Source: CBFCZU01 sp965602635
GTDB taxonomy: Bacteria > Planctomycetota > Phycisphaerae > SM23-33
Direction: 5' to 3'
Length of the DNA: 5,070 nt
NCBI GenBank assembly: GCA_965602635.1
Contig: CBFCZU010000286.1
Span: forward strand, 1 to 5,070
Shown: in pieces, positions 1 to 5,070 of the stretch
Layout: each line of letters begins with the position of its first letter
Position numbering within the stretch: the stretch's first letter is position 1
Made by a program: the position numbers and the translations under genes
Notes under the pieces: generated by a model
What the model saw: only the letters and a program-made list of their open reading frames with translations
Database searches by the model: none
Told to the model about the DNA's origin: nothing

Positions 1-2948
1 CCGGCGCCGAGCCGGTAGATCTGCCGCCGGAAGTACAGATTGGCGAAGGCCCAGCCCGGCCAGTCTGTGTCGGGGACCTTGATGAAACACCGCGTCATCC
101 CGGAGACGAGCTTCGGCGTCTTCTCGAGCTCGGCATCGAGGTGCTGGTCGATGACGGCGAGCCCACCGTGCATGAGACCGTCGGTGAACATGCCTCGCAT
201 GTCCGGCGCGACTTCGTCGAGCACCCGCGCGATCTCCTTGGCGGCGTGGCGAGCCCCGGGCAGGTCGGCGTGTCTGGAGATGCCGCCCATGGCGCCGGCC
301 AGTACCCGGATGGTATTGTGATCGAGGCCGCTTGCCGCGACGACTCTCAACACCTCGATCATGAGCTCCGGGCGGTCCGCGAGGCCCCGTCGGGCGTTAT
401 CCACCGCAAACTGGCGGGCCTTCATGTCCGGCTTGGCAGCGATCCCGGCGAGGATCTTCGCCAGGTCCTCGCCCTTTGCCATGGGCGCCGCCGCTCTGCC
501 CAGCGCCTCGCCGACCACGGGGTCCTCCGCTCCGATGCGGGCTGCTGCCAGGGCGGACAGATTGCGCTTTGCATCCTCGGGAAGCAGTCCTCGGCCGTTC
601 ATCGCGTCGATCGCATCCCAGGCGCCGACGCGAATACCGGCGTGGGAGTCCCCGACCAGCCGCGTGAGCAATGGCACCGCTGCGGCGCCGTGCGCGGCAA
701 GAGCCTGGTAGGCGGCCTGGGCACCCATCCAGTCGGGGAAAGCCAGGTAGCGCGCGATCTGCTCCGGGGACTTGTCCTCAAAGAACCACGCAACGCCTTG
801 GTGGTGCTGCTCGTAGGTGCCGACCCAGCCGTTGCGATTGTTGTTACCGTAGTTCGGCGGATGAGCCTCGAGCTTGCGCTTCCCGACGACGCCCGGCCCG
901 GCCGCCAGGCCGACTGCAATCGCGCGGTTGCCTGCGCCTTCGAGACGGACGGCCAGCAGGTTTTCCCCGCCGCGCAGGGCGCCCGCCGCCCGCTGGCCCA
1001 GGTCCAGCGTCTGCGGCCCCTTGCTGCCTCGTTGCGGCCGGTAGGTTGAGAACACGGCCACGCGGTCGCCGTTGAGGAAGAGCTCGCCGCCGACGCCAGC
1101 GGGCAGCGTCACCCGCAGTGTCGTGTAAGCGGGCTTGGCGCAGTCGAAGCTCCGGCGCAGCAGGATGGCGGTGTCGCCTGCCTTTGCGCCCGACTTGATG
1201 CGCTTCCACTCGCCGTCGTCACAGCCGGGGCCGTACCAAGCCTTCTGCTGAGCGGGCTTGAGTTGGTCGGCGGCCAGGCAGCGGTACTCGGCATCGGCCG
1301 CGGCGACCAGGGTGTCCCATGTCTCGGGGATGCTGGCCTTGGCGGGCCCGGCCGGTCGCGGCAGCGGCTGCGCTTTGGCCGTTTGAGCGGGGCCCAACGC
1401 CTCGATCGGGAAGAGCGGCTTGCTGCGCCGCGGCGCGCCGGTGATGCGCAGCCTCTTCTCGGGCAGCGCGAAGACCATGGCGACGGCCGCCGTGGAACGC
1501 CGGTAGCGCGTGTGGCCGAGGCAGTTCAGCGAGCCGTCGCGCTGCCTGGCCAGTTCGTAGTACCAGAGCATGTTGTCGGCATACATCCTGAACTCCGGCT
1601 CGGGGGCGAAGCGGGCGCCCACGCTGCTCCAGGCGATGGCGAAGATGAGCTCGGCGTGCCCGCCCATCCGCGTGCGGTACAAGTAGCAGGCGCGGCGCGC
1701 GGACCGCCTGGCCACGGCCTGCTCGCCGAGCAGGTCGAACAACACGGCGTGCGCGGGAACGATGCCGTTGTCGAAGGGCGCTGCCTTGCCGTATCGGCAG
1801 ACCCCGGGGGCATGGTCGCCGTAGGCGCCGTAGGCCCCGATGAACCTGCCGGACAAGCCAACGGCACGGGCCAACACCTTGGGATCCACCTCGACGCCGC
1901 ATTCACGGGCCAGGACCAGCCCCATGAAGCAGATCTGCCCCACCTGGTTCATGACCCCATACCCGCCAGGGGCGCCGTGGCCCCATCCGCCACAGGCCAT
2001 TTGGTTCGCCTCGAGACCCTTCACATGAGCACGGATGGCGGGCAGCACTTCCGGGTCGTGGGTCAGCAGATAGTACTCGGCCAGGCAAACCAGCTTGTAG
2101 CCGCCATGCCAGTTGCTCCCGATCGGTCCGCTCCGCTGGGCCTTGCGCAAGCTGTCCCGAACATGGGCCATGGCCTTCACGTCACCGACTCCCATCAGGA
2201 AGAGGTCACGCCAGAAGGTGTCGTCACCGTGCTCGAGGATGTAGTCCACCGCCGCGGCGGCGATGGCCTTGGACTTCTCACAATGGAACGGCCAGGTCGC
2301 GCTGTAGCCGGCATCAACGGGGAGCTTGATGTGCACCGAGGAAAGCGTGCCGTCTCGACCGACATGCAGCGTCAGCATGCCGTCGAAGGCCTTGGTTTGC
2401 GCGGCGGCGATGGCGTAACCGATCGGGACCCTGGGATCCTCCCATTCGGGGAACAGACGCTGGTTGGCGCCGATGATGACATCGCCCTCTTTCAGCGCCG
2501 ACGCAGCCGGTGTCTGCGGGTCAACGCGCGTCACCACCAGTTCCGGTCTCCCCTGGACATCGATCACGTGCGCGCCCGTGATGCCGAGCGCGAAGGACTT
2601 GCCGGCACGCGGGCGGCCGAACAAGGATACCCGGCCGTGAAGGGCGCCGAGCTGCTGCTTGCGGGCCGCCGACCACTCGAGCCGGGGGGCCGGCGTCATG
2701 TAGTACTTGCGCAGACTCCTCTGCGTGGAGGCCATCTCCGCCGGGCTCGCGATGCGGCCCAGGATGTTTGATTCGAAGAGATCATACATCTCCGCCCGCC
2801 TGCCCCTGACCTTATCGAGCGCCGACTTGACCGGCGGCGGCAGGGAGTCCCCGGCACGGCATGGATGGCCGGTGGCCGCCATAAGCAGGGCGCCTGCCGT
2901 CAGGCAGAGCGACGTGACGATCCTGTGCTGGTGCTCAGTTCTTCGCAT
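1..2948 (-). CDS. Large secreted DUF6288-type protein with PDZ-like and HEAT-like regions (3' end outside window)
   Basis: One open frame runs from an ATG at 2948 to the window edge, 982 codons without a stop, so the C-terminus is missing. Residues 1-32 look like a Sec signal peptide (hydrophobic core about 13-26, possible cleavage after CRA at 30-32). Residues about 118-210 resemble a PDZ domain (LVVTRVDPQTPAASALKEGD, then VIIG). Residues about 220-505 form a helical, toroid-like region with motifs I associate with DUF6288: a Trp at 280, WGHG at 322-325, GDH at 377-379 and WYYELARQRDGS from 462. A Pro/Ala-rich linker (about 510-540) leads to a likely beta-sandwich (about 545-690) with ELFLNGDRV and LRGGENLLAVRLEG, like galactose-binding modules. 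From about 741 there are HEAT-like helical repeats. The start is supported by AAGGG (2956-2960), seven bases upstream, and by the signal peptide beginning there. The family's function is unknown to me; a periplasmic or surface role in binding or processing polymers is inference. The family call is from remembered motifs, not a search. Confidence 0.85.
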   Translation of the reverse strand, partial: MRRTEHQHRIVTSLCLTAGALLMAATGHPCRAGDSLPPPVKSALDKVRGRRAEMYDLFESNILGRIASPAEMASTQRSLRKYYMTPAPRLEWSAARKQQLGALHGRVSLFGRPRAGKSFALGITGAHVIDVQGRPELVVTRVDPQTPAASALKEGDVIIGANQRLFPEWEDPRVPIGYAIAAAQTKAFDGMLTLHVGRDGTLSSVHIKLPVDAGYSATWPFHCEKSKAIAAAAVDYILEHGDDTFWRDLFLMGVGDVKAMAHVRDSLRKAQRSGPIGSNWHGGYKLVCLAEYYLLTHDPEVLPAIRAHVKGLEANQMACGGWGHGAPGGYGVMNQVGQICFMGLVLARECGVEVDPKVLARAVGLSGRFIGAYGAYGDHAPGVCRYGKAAPFDNGIVPAHAVLFDLLGEQAVARRSARRACYLYRTRMGGHAELIFAIAWSSVGARFAPEPEFRMYADNMLWYYELARQRDGSLNCLGHTRYRRSTAAVAMVFALPEKRLRITGAPRRSKPLFPIEALGPAQTAKAQPLPRPAGPAKASIPETWDTLVAAADAEYRCLAADQLKPAQQKAWYGPGCDDGEWKRIKSGAKAGDTAILLRRSFDCAKPAYTTLRVTLPAGVGGELFLNGDRVAVFSTYRPQRGSKGPQTLDLGQRAAGALRGGENLLAVRLEGAGNRAIAVGLAAGPGVVGKRKLEAHPPNYGNNNRNGWVGTYEQHHQGVAWFFEDKSPEQIARYLAFPDWMGAQAAYQALAAHGAAAVPLLTRLVGDSHAGIRVGAWDAIDAMNGRGLLPEDAKRNLSALAAARIGAEDPVVGEALGRAAAPMAKGEDLAKILAGIAAKPDMKARQFAVDNARRGLADRPELMIEVLRVVAASGLDHNTIRVLAGAMGGISRHADLPGARHAAKEIARVLDEVAPDMRGMFTDGLMHGGLAVIDQHLDAELEKTPKLVSGMTRCFIKVPDTDWPGWAFANLYFRRQIYRLGA

Positions 2949-2972
2949 TCTGAAGCCCTTTGGTTCTTCCAG

Positions 2973-2991
2973 GCCGGATTGCCACTCCGGC
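2973..2991 (-). promoter_or_regulatory. Hairpin in the leader of the DUF6288-type gene
   Basis: Read on the minus strand, GCCGGA and TCCGGC pair perfectly over six bases around the seven-base loop GTGGCAA. The hairpin ends 24 bases before the start codon, just upstream of the AAGGG ribosome binding site. It is not followed by a U-run, so it is not an obvious terminator. It might stabilise the mRNA or affect initiation, but a short GC-rich stem could also occur by chance. Confidence 0.35.
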
Positions 2992-3072
2992 AGAATCGGT
3001 CCAATCGGGTCAACTCAACGCTTGGTTACCTGCTACCGTTTGCCGACGAGGCGTCCGCTTGCTGACATAGGG

Positions 3073-3100
3073 ATTCTACCGGCTGCTCGCTGCCTGTCAA
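3073..3100 (-). promoter_or_regulatory. Sigma70-type promoter of the DUF6288-type gene
   Basis: On the minus strand, TTGACA (3100-3095, 6 of 6 consensus matches) is followed after 16 bases by TAGAAT (3078-3073, 5 of 6 matches). Transcription would start near 3066, giving a leader of roughly 118 bases before the ATG at 2948. The near-consensus boxes stand out in a GC-rich background and point the right way for the gene. The exact start site is inferred. Confidence 0.72.
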
Positions 3101-3182
3101 AGCGGGCCGCCGGCGCGTGGGCTGTCCCGTGGGGCGAGTGACGTGAGTAGGGAGGAGCCGACGCTGTGATCTCAAACGTGGC

Positions 3183-3210
3183 TTGACGCTGCGGCCAAAT
3201 CGTGTATCTC
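3183..3210 (+). promoter_or_regulatory. Possible promoter of the Gfo/Idh/MocA gene
   Basis: TTGACG (3183-3188, 5 of 6 matches to the -35 consensus) is followed after 16 bases by TATCTC (3205-3210, only 3 of 6 matches to the -10 consensus). Transcription would begin near 3217, leaving a leader of about 65 bases. The poor -10 box suggests either a weak or activated promoter, or that the true promoter uses another sigma factor. The first copy of a spaced direct repeat overlaps this -10 box. Confidence 0.38.
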
Positions 3211-3260
3211 TAGACAGGATGGCTCGCGGCAGGCGTGGGCAGGCGTGTATCTGGGAGACA
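3201..3260 (+). repeat. Spaced direct repeat CGTGTATCT-N2/3-AGACA
   Basis: The first copy spans 3201-3216 (CGTGTATCT, two bases, AGACA). The second spans 3244-3260 (CGTGTATCT, three bases, AGACA). The copies start 43 bases apart, close to four helical turns, and flank the 10-bp tandem duplication. The first overlaps the proposed -10 box and the second lies just ahead of the ribosome binding site. This layout would suit an operator pair, but no regulator is encoded in view and I know no family with this site. Confidence 0.5.
3228..3247 (+). repeat. Perfect 10-bp tandem duplication, GGCAGGCGTG twice
   Basis: GGCAGGCGTG occurs at 3228-3237 and again directly at 3238-3247, with no mismatch. It lies in the predicted untranslated leader of the oxidoreductase gene, between the possible promoter and the ribosome binding site. 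A unit of about one helical turn could be paired regulator half-sites or a replication-slippage product. The sequence alone does not decide. Confidence 0.8.
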
Positions 3261-3269
3261 TCGAGGAAC

Positions 3270-3276
3270 AGGAGGT
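3270..3276 (+). promoter_or_regulatory. Strong ribosome binding site fixing the oxidoreductase start
   Basis: AGGAGGT at 3270-3276 is a full anti-Shine-Dalgarno match and ends six bases before the ATG at 3283. It settles the start against the in-frame GTG at 3235, which lies inside the tandem duplication, has no comparable site, and would add 16 residues that spoil the Tat signal. Confidence 0.9.
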
Positions 3277-3282
3277 ACTGCT

Positions 3283-4470
3283 ATGTCCGACGATGCCGTG
3301 TACCGACGAGAGCTGCTGGGGACGCTGGGGATTGCCTCACTGGCCGCGGCCCTGGGAGCAGGGGCAGCGCCCCGCCAGTTGGCTGCCGCTGAGCCCAAGC
3401 CCGCCAGGAAGTGGACGCCGATCTCCGACCGCAAGATCCGCTTCGGCATCGTCGGCTACGGCGTCTGCCGGTTCGGCGCGGCCTTCGGCTTCCAGGACCA
3501 TCCCAACGTCCAGATCGTGGCCGTCAGCGACCTCATCCCCGAGCGTCGCAACGGGCTGATGAAGGCCTGCCGGTGCGACAAGTCCTACGAATCGCTGGAG
3601 CTGCTGGTCAAGGACCCCAAGATCGAGGCGGTGTTCGTCGCGACCGACGCGCCCAGCCACGCACGGCATTGCATCGAGTGCCTCGAGCACGGCAAGCACG
3701 TGATGACGGCAGTGCCCGCGGTGTGGGGCTCGATCGAGCAGGCCGAGAAGCTCGTGGAGACCGTCCGCGAGACGGGCTTGAAGCATATGATGGCCGAGAC
3801 CAGTTGCTACCGGGCCGACTGCCACGCGATGCGGCAGGTCTACCAGGCTGGCGGCTTCGGCCGGCTGATCTACTCCGAGGGCGAGTACTACCATTACGGA
3901 ACGAAGCCGATCGCTTCCTTCAAGGGCTGGCGGGTCGGGTGTCCTCCGCTGTGGTATCCCACGCATTCGACGGCGTACTACGTCGGTGTGACCGGCAAGC
4001 GCTTCACGTCGGTGTCGTGTATCGGCTTCCCTGGGACCATCCAGGCCTACCAGCCCGGCGCCAACCGGTACGACAACAGGTTCGCCAACGAGATCGCCCT
4101 GTTCCGCACCAGCGAGGGCGGGGCGTCCCGGATGCTGATGTGCAAGGGCATCCGCGGCCGGGTCGCCGAGACGGGCCGGGTGTTCGGCGAGCGCGGGTGG
4201 ATGGACGGCACGACCTACCGCGGCGCGGCGAAGAAGCTCCCCGACATCTCGCGCCCGACCCTGCCGCCCGGCGTGCCGGCAGGCGGGCACGGCGGCTCCC
4301 ACGGCCAACTGTCGCACGAGTTCATCACGGCCATCCTTCAGGACCGCCAGCCGCTGGTGAACGTCTACGAGGCCCTGGCCATGACCGTGCCGGGCATCAT
4401 CGCCCACCAGTCCGCCCTCAAGGACGGCGAGACGCTGCGGGTGCCTCAATACGACCCGCCGAAGACGTGA
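3283..4470 (+). CDS. Tat-exported Gfo/Idh/MocA family oxidoreductase (variant active site)
   Basis: A complete 395-residue protein, a usual length for secreted family members. It has a twin-arginine signal (RR at 8-9, hydrophobic stretch 11-29, possible cleavage after AAA at 34-36), so it probably folds with its nucleotide in the cytoplasm before export. The Rossmann fold begins at 52 with IRFGIVGYGVCRFG; Asp83 at the end of strand 2 favours NAD(H) over NADP(H). The family's EKP motif, with its catalytic lysine, is replaced by AVP at 143-145 (GKHVMTAVPAVWG). In the C-terminal domain, SCYRAD (174-179) and WYPTHSTAYY (224-233) match, from memory, the Tyr and His active-site positions of GH109 NAD-dependent glycosidases, which also lack EKP. 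The C-terminal GGSHGQLSHEFITAI (from about 343) is typical of the family. The substrate is unknown; a sugar or glycoside is the reasonable guess. No partner gene follows closely downstream, and the gene is divergent from the DUF6288-type gene. Confidence 0.93.
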   Translation: MSDDAVYRRELLGTLGIASLAAALGAGAAPRQLAAAEPKPARKWTPISDRKIRFGIVGYGVCRFGAAFGFQDHPNVQIVAVSDLIPERRNGLMKACRCDKSYESLELLVKDPKIEAVFVATDAPSHARHCIECLEHGKHVMTAVPAVWGSIEQAEKLVETVRETGLKHMMAETSCYRADCHAMRQVYQAGGFGRLIYSEGEYYHYGTKPIASFKGWRVGCPPLWYPTHSTAYYVGVTGKRFTSVSCIGFPGTIQAYQPGANRYDNRFANEIALFRTSEGGASRMLMCKGIRGRVAETGRVFGERGWMDGTTYRGAAKKLPDISRPTLPPGVPAGGHGGSHGQLSHEFITAILQDRQPLVNVYEALAMTVPGIIAHQSALKDGETLRVPQYDPPKT

Positions 4471-4524
4471 CCGCGCAGGCAGGCGAACGGCACCAGCAGG
4501 ACTGTGCTGAGGGCGTCGGTGAGC

Positions 4525-4557
4525 AGGCGCTATGGAGCCGGCGCCTTTCCACGGCGC
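4525..4557 (+). terminator. Weak terminator-like hairpin pair after the oxidoreductase gene
   Basis: AGGCGC at 4525-4530 can pair with GCGCCT at 4541-4546, or the latter's GCGCC with GGCGC at 4553-4557, so the two stems exclude each other. The first is followed only by TTCC rather than a T-run. It sits about 55 bases after the stop codon, a fitting place, but the stems are five to six pairs in GC-rich DNA and could be chance. Confidence 0.22.
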
Positions 4558-4689
4558 ACTGAGCATTCGGGCCGGGTCTGCCCCAGGACGCAACCGGCCG
4601 CTATGGGCTCGGAGGGCGGGTCCAGCAGCGGGAAACGGCAGGGATACACCCCTCGATCTCATCTCCTGAGCGACCCATGACGAAGATGC

Positions 4690-4718
4690 TTGCCGTCGCG
4701 GGAAGCCTCAACTACAAT
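4690..4718 (+). promoter_or_regulatory. Sigma70-type promoter ahead of the small ORF and SUMF1-type gene
   Basis: TTGCCG (4690-4695, 4 of 6 matches) is followed after the optimal 17 bases by TACAAT (4713-4718, 5 of 6 matches). Transcription would start near 4725, about 64 bases before the ATG at 4789. The local AT-rich patch in GC-rich DNA supports it. It would make the small ORF and the SUMF1-type gene a unit separate from the oxidoreductase. Confidence 0.6.
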
Positions 4719-4788
4719 CATCGTCCCAAGGGCTGGCTAGGCGCGCCAGGCCGGGATCGAGCGGGGAGGCCTCGAAGGAAGGTGCCCG

Positions 4789-4896
4789 ATGAAGCAGAGT
4801 CGCATTCGGTTCCTGGCGGCAGTCGCGCTGACTGCGCTGCTGCTTGGCGGCCCGAAAGCACCGGCCACTGCGAAGCGTCCTGCCGAGGAGAAATGA
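4789..4896 (+). CDS. Small 35-residue signal-peptide-like ORF upstream of the SUMF1-type gene
   Basis: The ATG at 4789 is preceded by GGAAGG (4777-4782) with six bases between, a good ribosome binding site, and lies about 64 bases after a good promoter. The product starts MKQSRIRF, has a hydrophobic core at 8-20 (ending ALLLGG) and then a polar Ala/Pro/Lys tail ending RPAEEK. This is a signal peptide or membrane-anchor shape with almost no mature part. The TGA stop (4894-4896) overlaps the next ribosome binding site, suggesting translational coupling. It may be a leader peptide, a tiny secreted or membrane peptide, or the cut-off N-terminus of the downstream protein: removing one copy of the 10-bp duplication at 4885-4904 would join the frames. 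I do not recognise it as a known family. Confidence 0.5.
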   Translation: MKQSRIRFLAAVALTALLLGGPKAPATAKRPAEEK

Positions 4897-4904
4897 GGAG
4901 AAAG
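4885..4904 (+). repeat. 10-bp tandem near-duplication GAGGAGAAAT / GAGGAGAAAG
   Basis: The two units at 4885-4894 and 4895-4904 differ only in the last base. The first forms the end of the small ORF, and the T of the TGA stop is its last base. The second carries the ribosome binding site for the next gene. Because 10 is not a multiple of three, gain or loss of one unit shifts the frame: with one unit the small ORF and the SUMF1-type frame become continuous. Confidence 0.75.
4895..4900 (+). promoter_or_regulatory. Ribosome binding site pointing to a CTG start at 4907
   Basis: GAGGAG at 4895-4900 is followed by six bases and then CTG at 4907. The spacing is ideal and no ATG or GTG lies in this frame between the upstream stop (TGA 4829-4831) and the conserved domain sequence, apart from GTGs already inside the mature protein. 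This makes CTG 4907 the best, though non-standard, start. A TTG at 4844 is possible but has no ribosome binding site. Confidence 0.5.
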
Positions 4905-4906
4905 CC

Positions 4907-5070
4907 CTGAGGAATCTGAGTCTCCTACTGCTGGCGCTGGCCGTTGGCCTGGCGCAAGCCGGCGCTCCCAAGACCGTGCCTGTGGGCAACCCGGGCAACG
5001 AGGCCGACGCGACGACCTTCGGCGCCGTGCCCTACGCCTACAGGATCGGCAAGTACGAGGTGACCAACGC
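4907..5070 (+). CDS. Secreted SUMF1-type (formylglycine-generating enzyme-like) protein, N-terminal part only
   Basis: The frame runs off the window after 54 codons. Residues 1-18 form a signal peptide (LRNLSLLLLALAVGLAQA, probable cleavage after AQA). The mature start VPVGNPGNEADATTFGAV then YAYRIGKYEVTNA matches what I recall as the usual opening of SUMF1/PvdO-type domains in planctomycete secreted proteins, where YEVTN is highly conserved. True formylglycine-generating enzymes activate sulfatases by oxidising a cysteine, but many planctomycete relatives are of unknown role. The catalytic cysteines would lie downstream, so activity cannot be judged. The start is uncertain: no ATG or GTG fits, and I chose CTG 4907 from the ribosome binding site and the signal peptide. 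A one-base indel would instead join the ATG at 4893 (MRRK) to this frame, which would also make a good signal peptide. Confidence 0.75.
   Translation, partial: MRNLSLLLLALAVGLAQAGAPKTVPVGNPGNEADATTFGAVPYAYRIGKYEVTN

Larger units (their letters stand above)
2949..3282. other. Divergent intergenic region between the DUF6288-type and Gfo/Idh/MocA genes
   Basis: These 334 bases separate two divergently transcribed genes. I find no convincing coding sequence: the short frames here lack ribosome binding sites and recognisable protein character. It holds a strong minus-strand promoter (3073-3100), a leader hairpin (2973-2991), a weaker plus-strand promoter (3183-3210), a 10-bp tandem duplication (3228-3247), a spaced direct repeat (3201-3216 and 3244-3260) and the oxidoreductase ribosome binding site. 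The two promoters lie back to back about 80 bases apart, so a regulator bound between them could act on both genes. That is inference. Confidence 0.8.
4471..4788. other. Non-coding region downstream of the oxidoreductase gene
   Basis: These 318 bases hold no gene I can support. The frame opened by the ATG at 4677 has no ribosome binding site, no recognisable protein character and contains the promoter boxes below. Two alternative short hairpins sit at 4525-4546 (AGGCGC and GCGCCT around a ten-base loop) and 4541-4557 (GCGCC and GGCGC around seven bases). They share one arm and could end the oxidoreductase transcript, but neither has a real T-run. A longer-range inverted repeat GGCCGG/CCGGCC (4570-4575, 4594-4599) is too simple to weigh. 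Confidence 0.7.

Noticed and set aside
141..1049. A 302-codon plus-strand open frame
   Set aside because: Antisense shadow of the DUF6288-type C-terminal part; low-complexity Arg/Ala/Gly-rich translation without motifs or ribosome binding site.
1263..2771. A 502-codon plus-strand open frame
   Set aside because: It is antisense to the DUF6288-type gene, whose frame has a signal peptide, recognisable domains, a ribosome binding site and a strong promoter. Long antisense frames are common in GC-rich coding DNA, and its translation shows no recognisable protein.
3040..3068. TTGCCG-N17-TGACAT as another plus-strand promoter
   Set aside because: The -10 box matches only three of six consensus positions and lies over 200 bases upstream of the oxidoreductase start.
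3235..3282. GTG 3235 as an upstream start for the oxidoreductase
   Set aside because: It lies in a tandem duplication without a ribosome binding site, and the AGGAGGT before ATG 3283 and the Tat signal fit the later start.
3411..4562. A 383-codon plus-strand frame within the oxidoreductase gene
   Set aside because: Out-of-frame shadow: the Rossmann and C-terminal motifs are all in the frame that starts at 3283.
4570..4599. Inverted repeat GGCCGG/CCGGCC as a terminator
   Set aside because: Each arm is a simple GC-only hexamer that is itself palindromic, the loop is 18 bases and no T-run follows.
3337..4662. A 441-codon minus-strand open frame
   Set aside because: Antisense to the well-supported oxidoreductase gene; the translation is His/Arg/Ala-rich and motif-free.
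4677..4910. A 77-codon plus-strand frame starting at ATG 4677
   Set aside because: No ribosome binding site, no protein-like features, and it contains the promoter boxes at 4690-4718. Its last codons (MRRKP at 4893) are noted only in relation to the SUMF1-type start.

Overview
The window is GC-rich DNA that looks bacterial and most likely comes from the Planctomycetota or a close PVC-superphylum relative. This rests on gene content: a secreted DUF6288-type protein, a Tat-exported Gfo/Idh/MocA oxidoreductase, and the start of a secreted SUMF1-type protein with an N-terminus typical of planctomycete members. I see no rRNA, tRNA, CRISPR array, insertion sequence or phage gene.

Layout. Positions 1-2948 hold one uninterrupted minus-strand reading frame (982 codons, 3' end outside the window). 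It encodes a large exported protein with a signal peptide, a PDZ-like domain, an alpha-helical toroid-like DUF6288 region, a beta-sandwich and HEAT-like repeats. Positions 2949-3282 form a divergent intergenic region. It contains a very good sigma70-type promoter for the minus-strand gene, a hairpin in that gene's leader, and a weaker promoter plus two sets of direct repeats ahead of the plus-strand gene. Positions 3283-4470 encode a 395-residue Gfo/Idh/MocA protein with a twin-arginine signal and an AVP tripeptide in place of the usual EKP. Positions 4471-4788 are non-coding, with weak hairpins and a good promoter (TTGCCG-N17-TACAAT). This promoter serves a 35-residue signal-peptide-like ORF (4789-4896) followed at once by the SUMF1-type gene (from about 4907, running off the window).

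How the genes may work together. All products appear to be exported. The divergent DUF6288 and Gfo/Idh/MocA genes could be co-regulated through the shared intergenic region, possibly in handling carbohydrate outside the cytoplasm, but nothing in the sequence proves a shared pathway. The SUMF1-type gene has its own promoter and is probably a separate unit.

The most notable points are three. The junction between the small ORF and the SUMF1-type gene has no ATG or GTG start and carries a 10-bp tandem duplication; removing one copy would fuse the two frames. The oxidoreductase has a variant active site resembling GH109-like relatives. The large DUF6288 protein has an unusual composite architecture. 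I did not find a clearly new multi-gene system.
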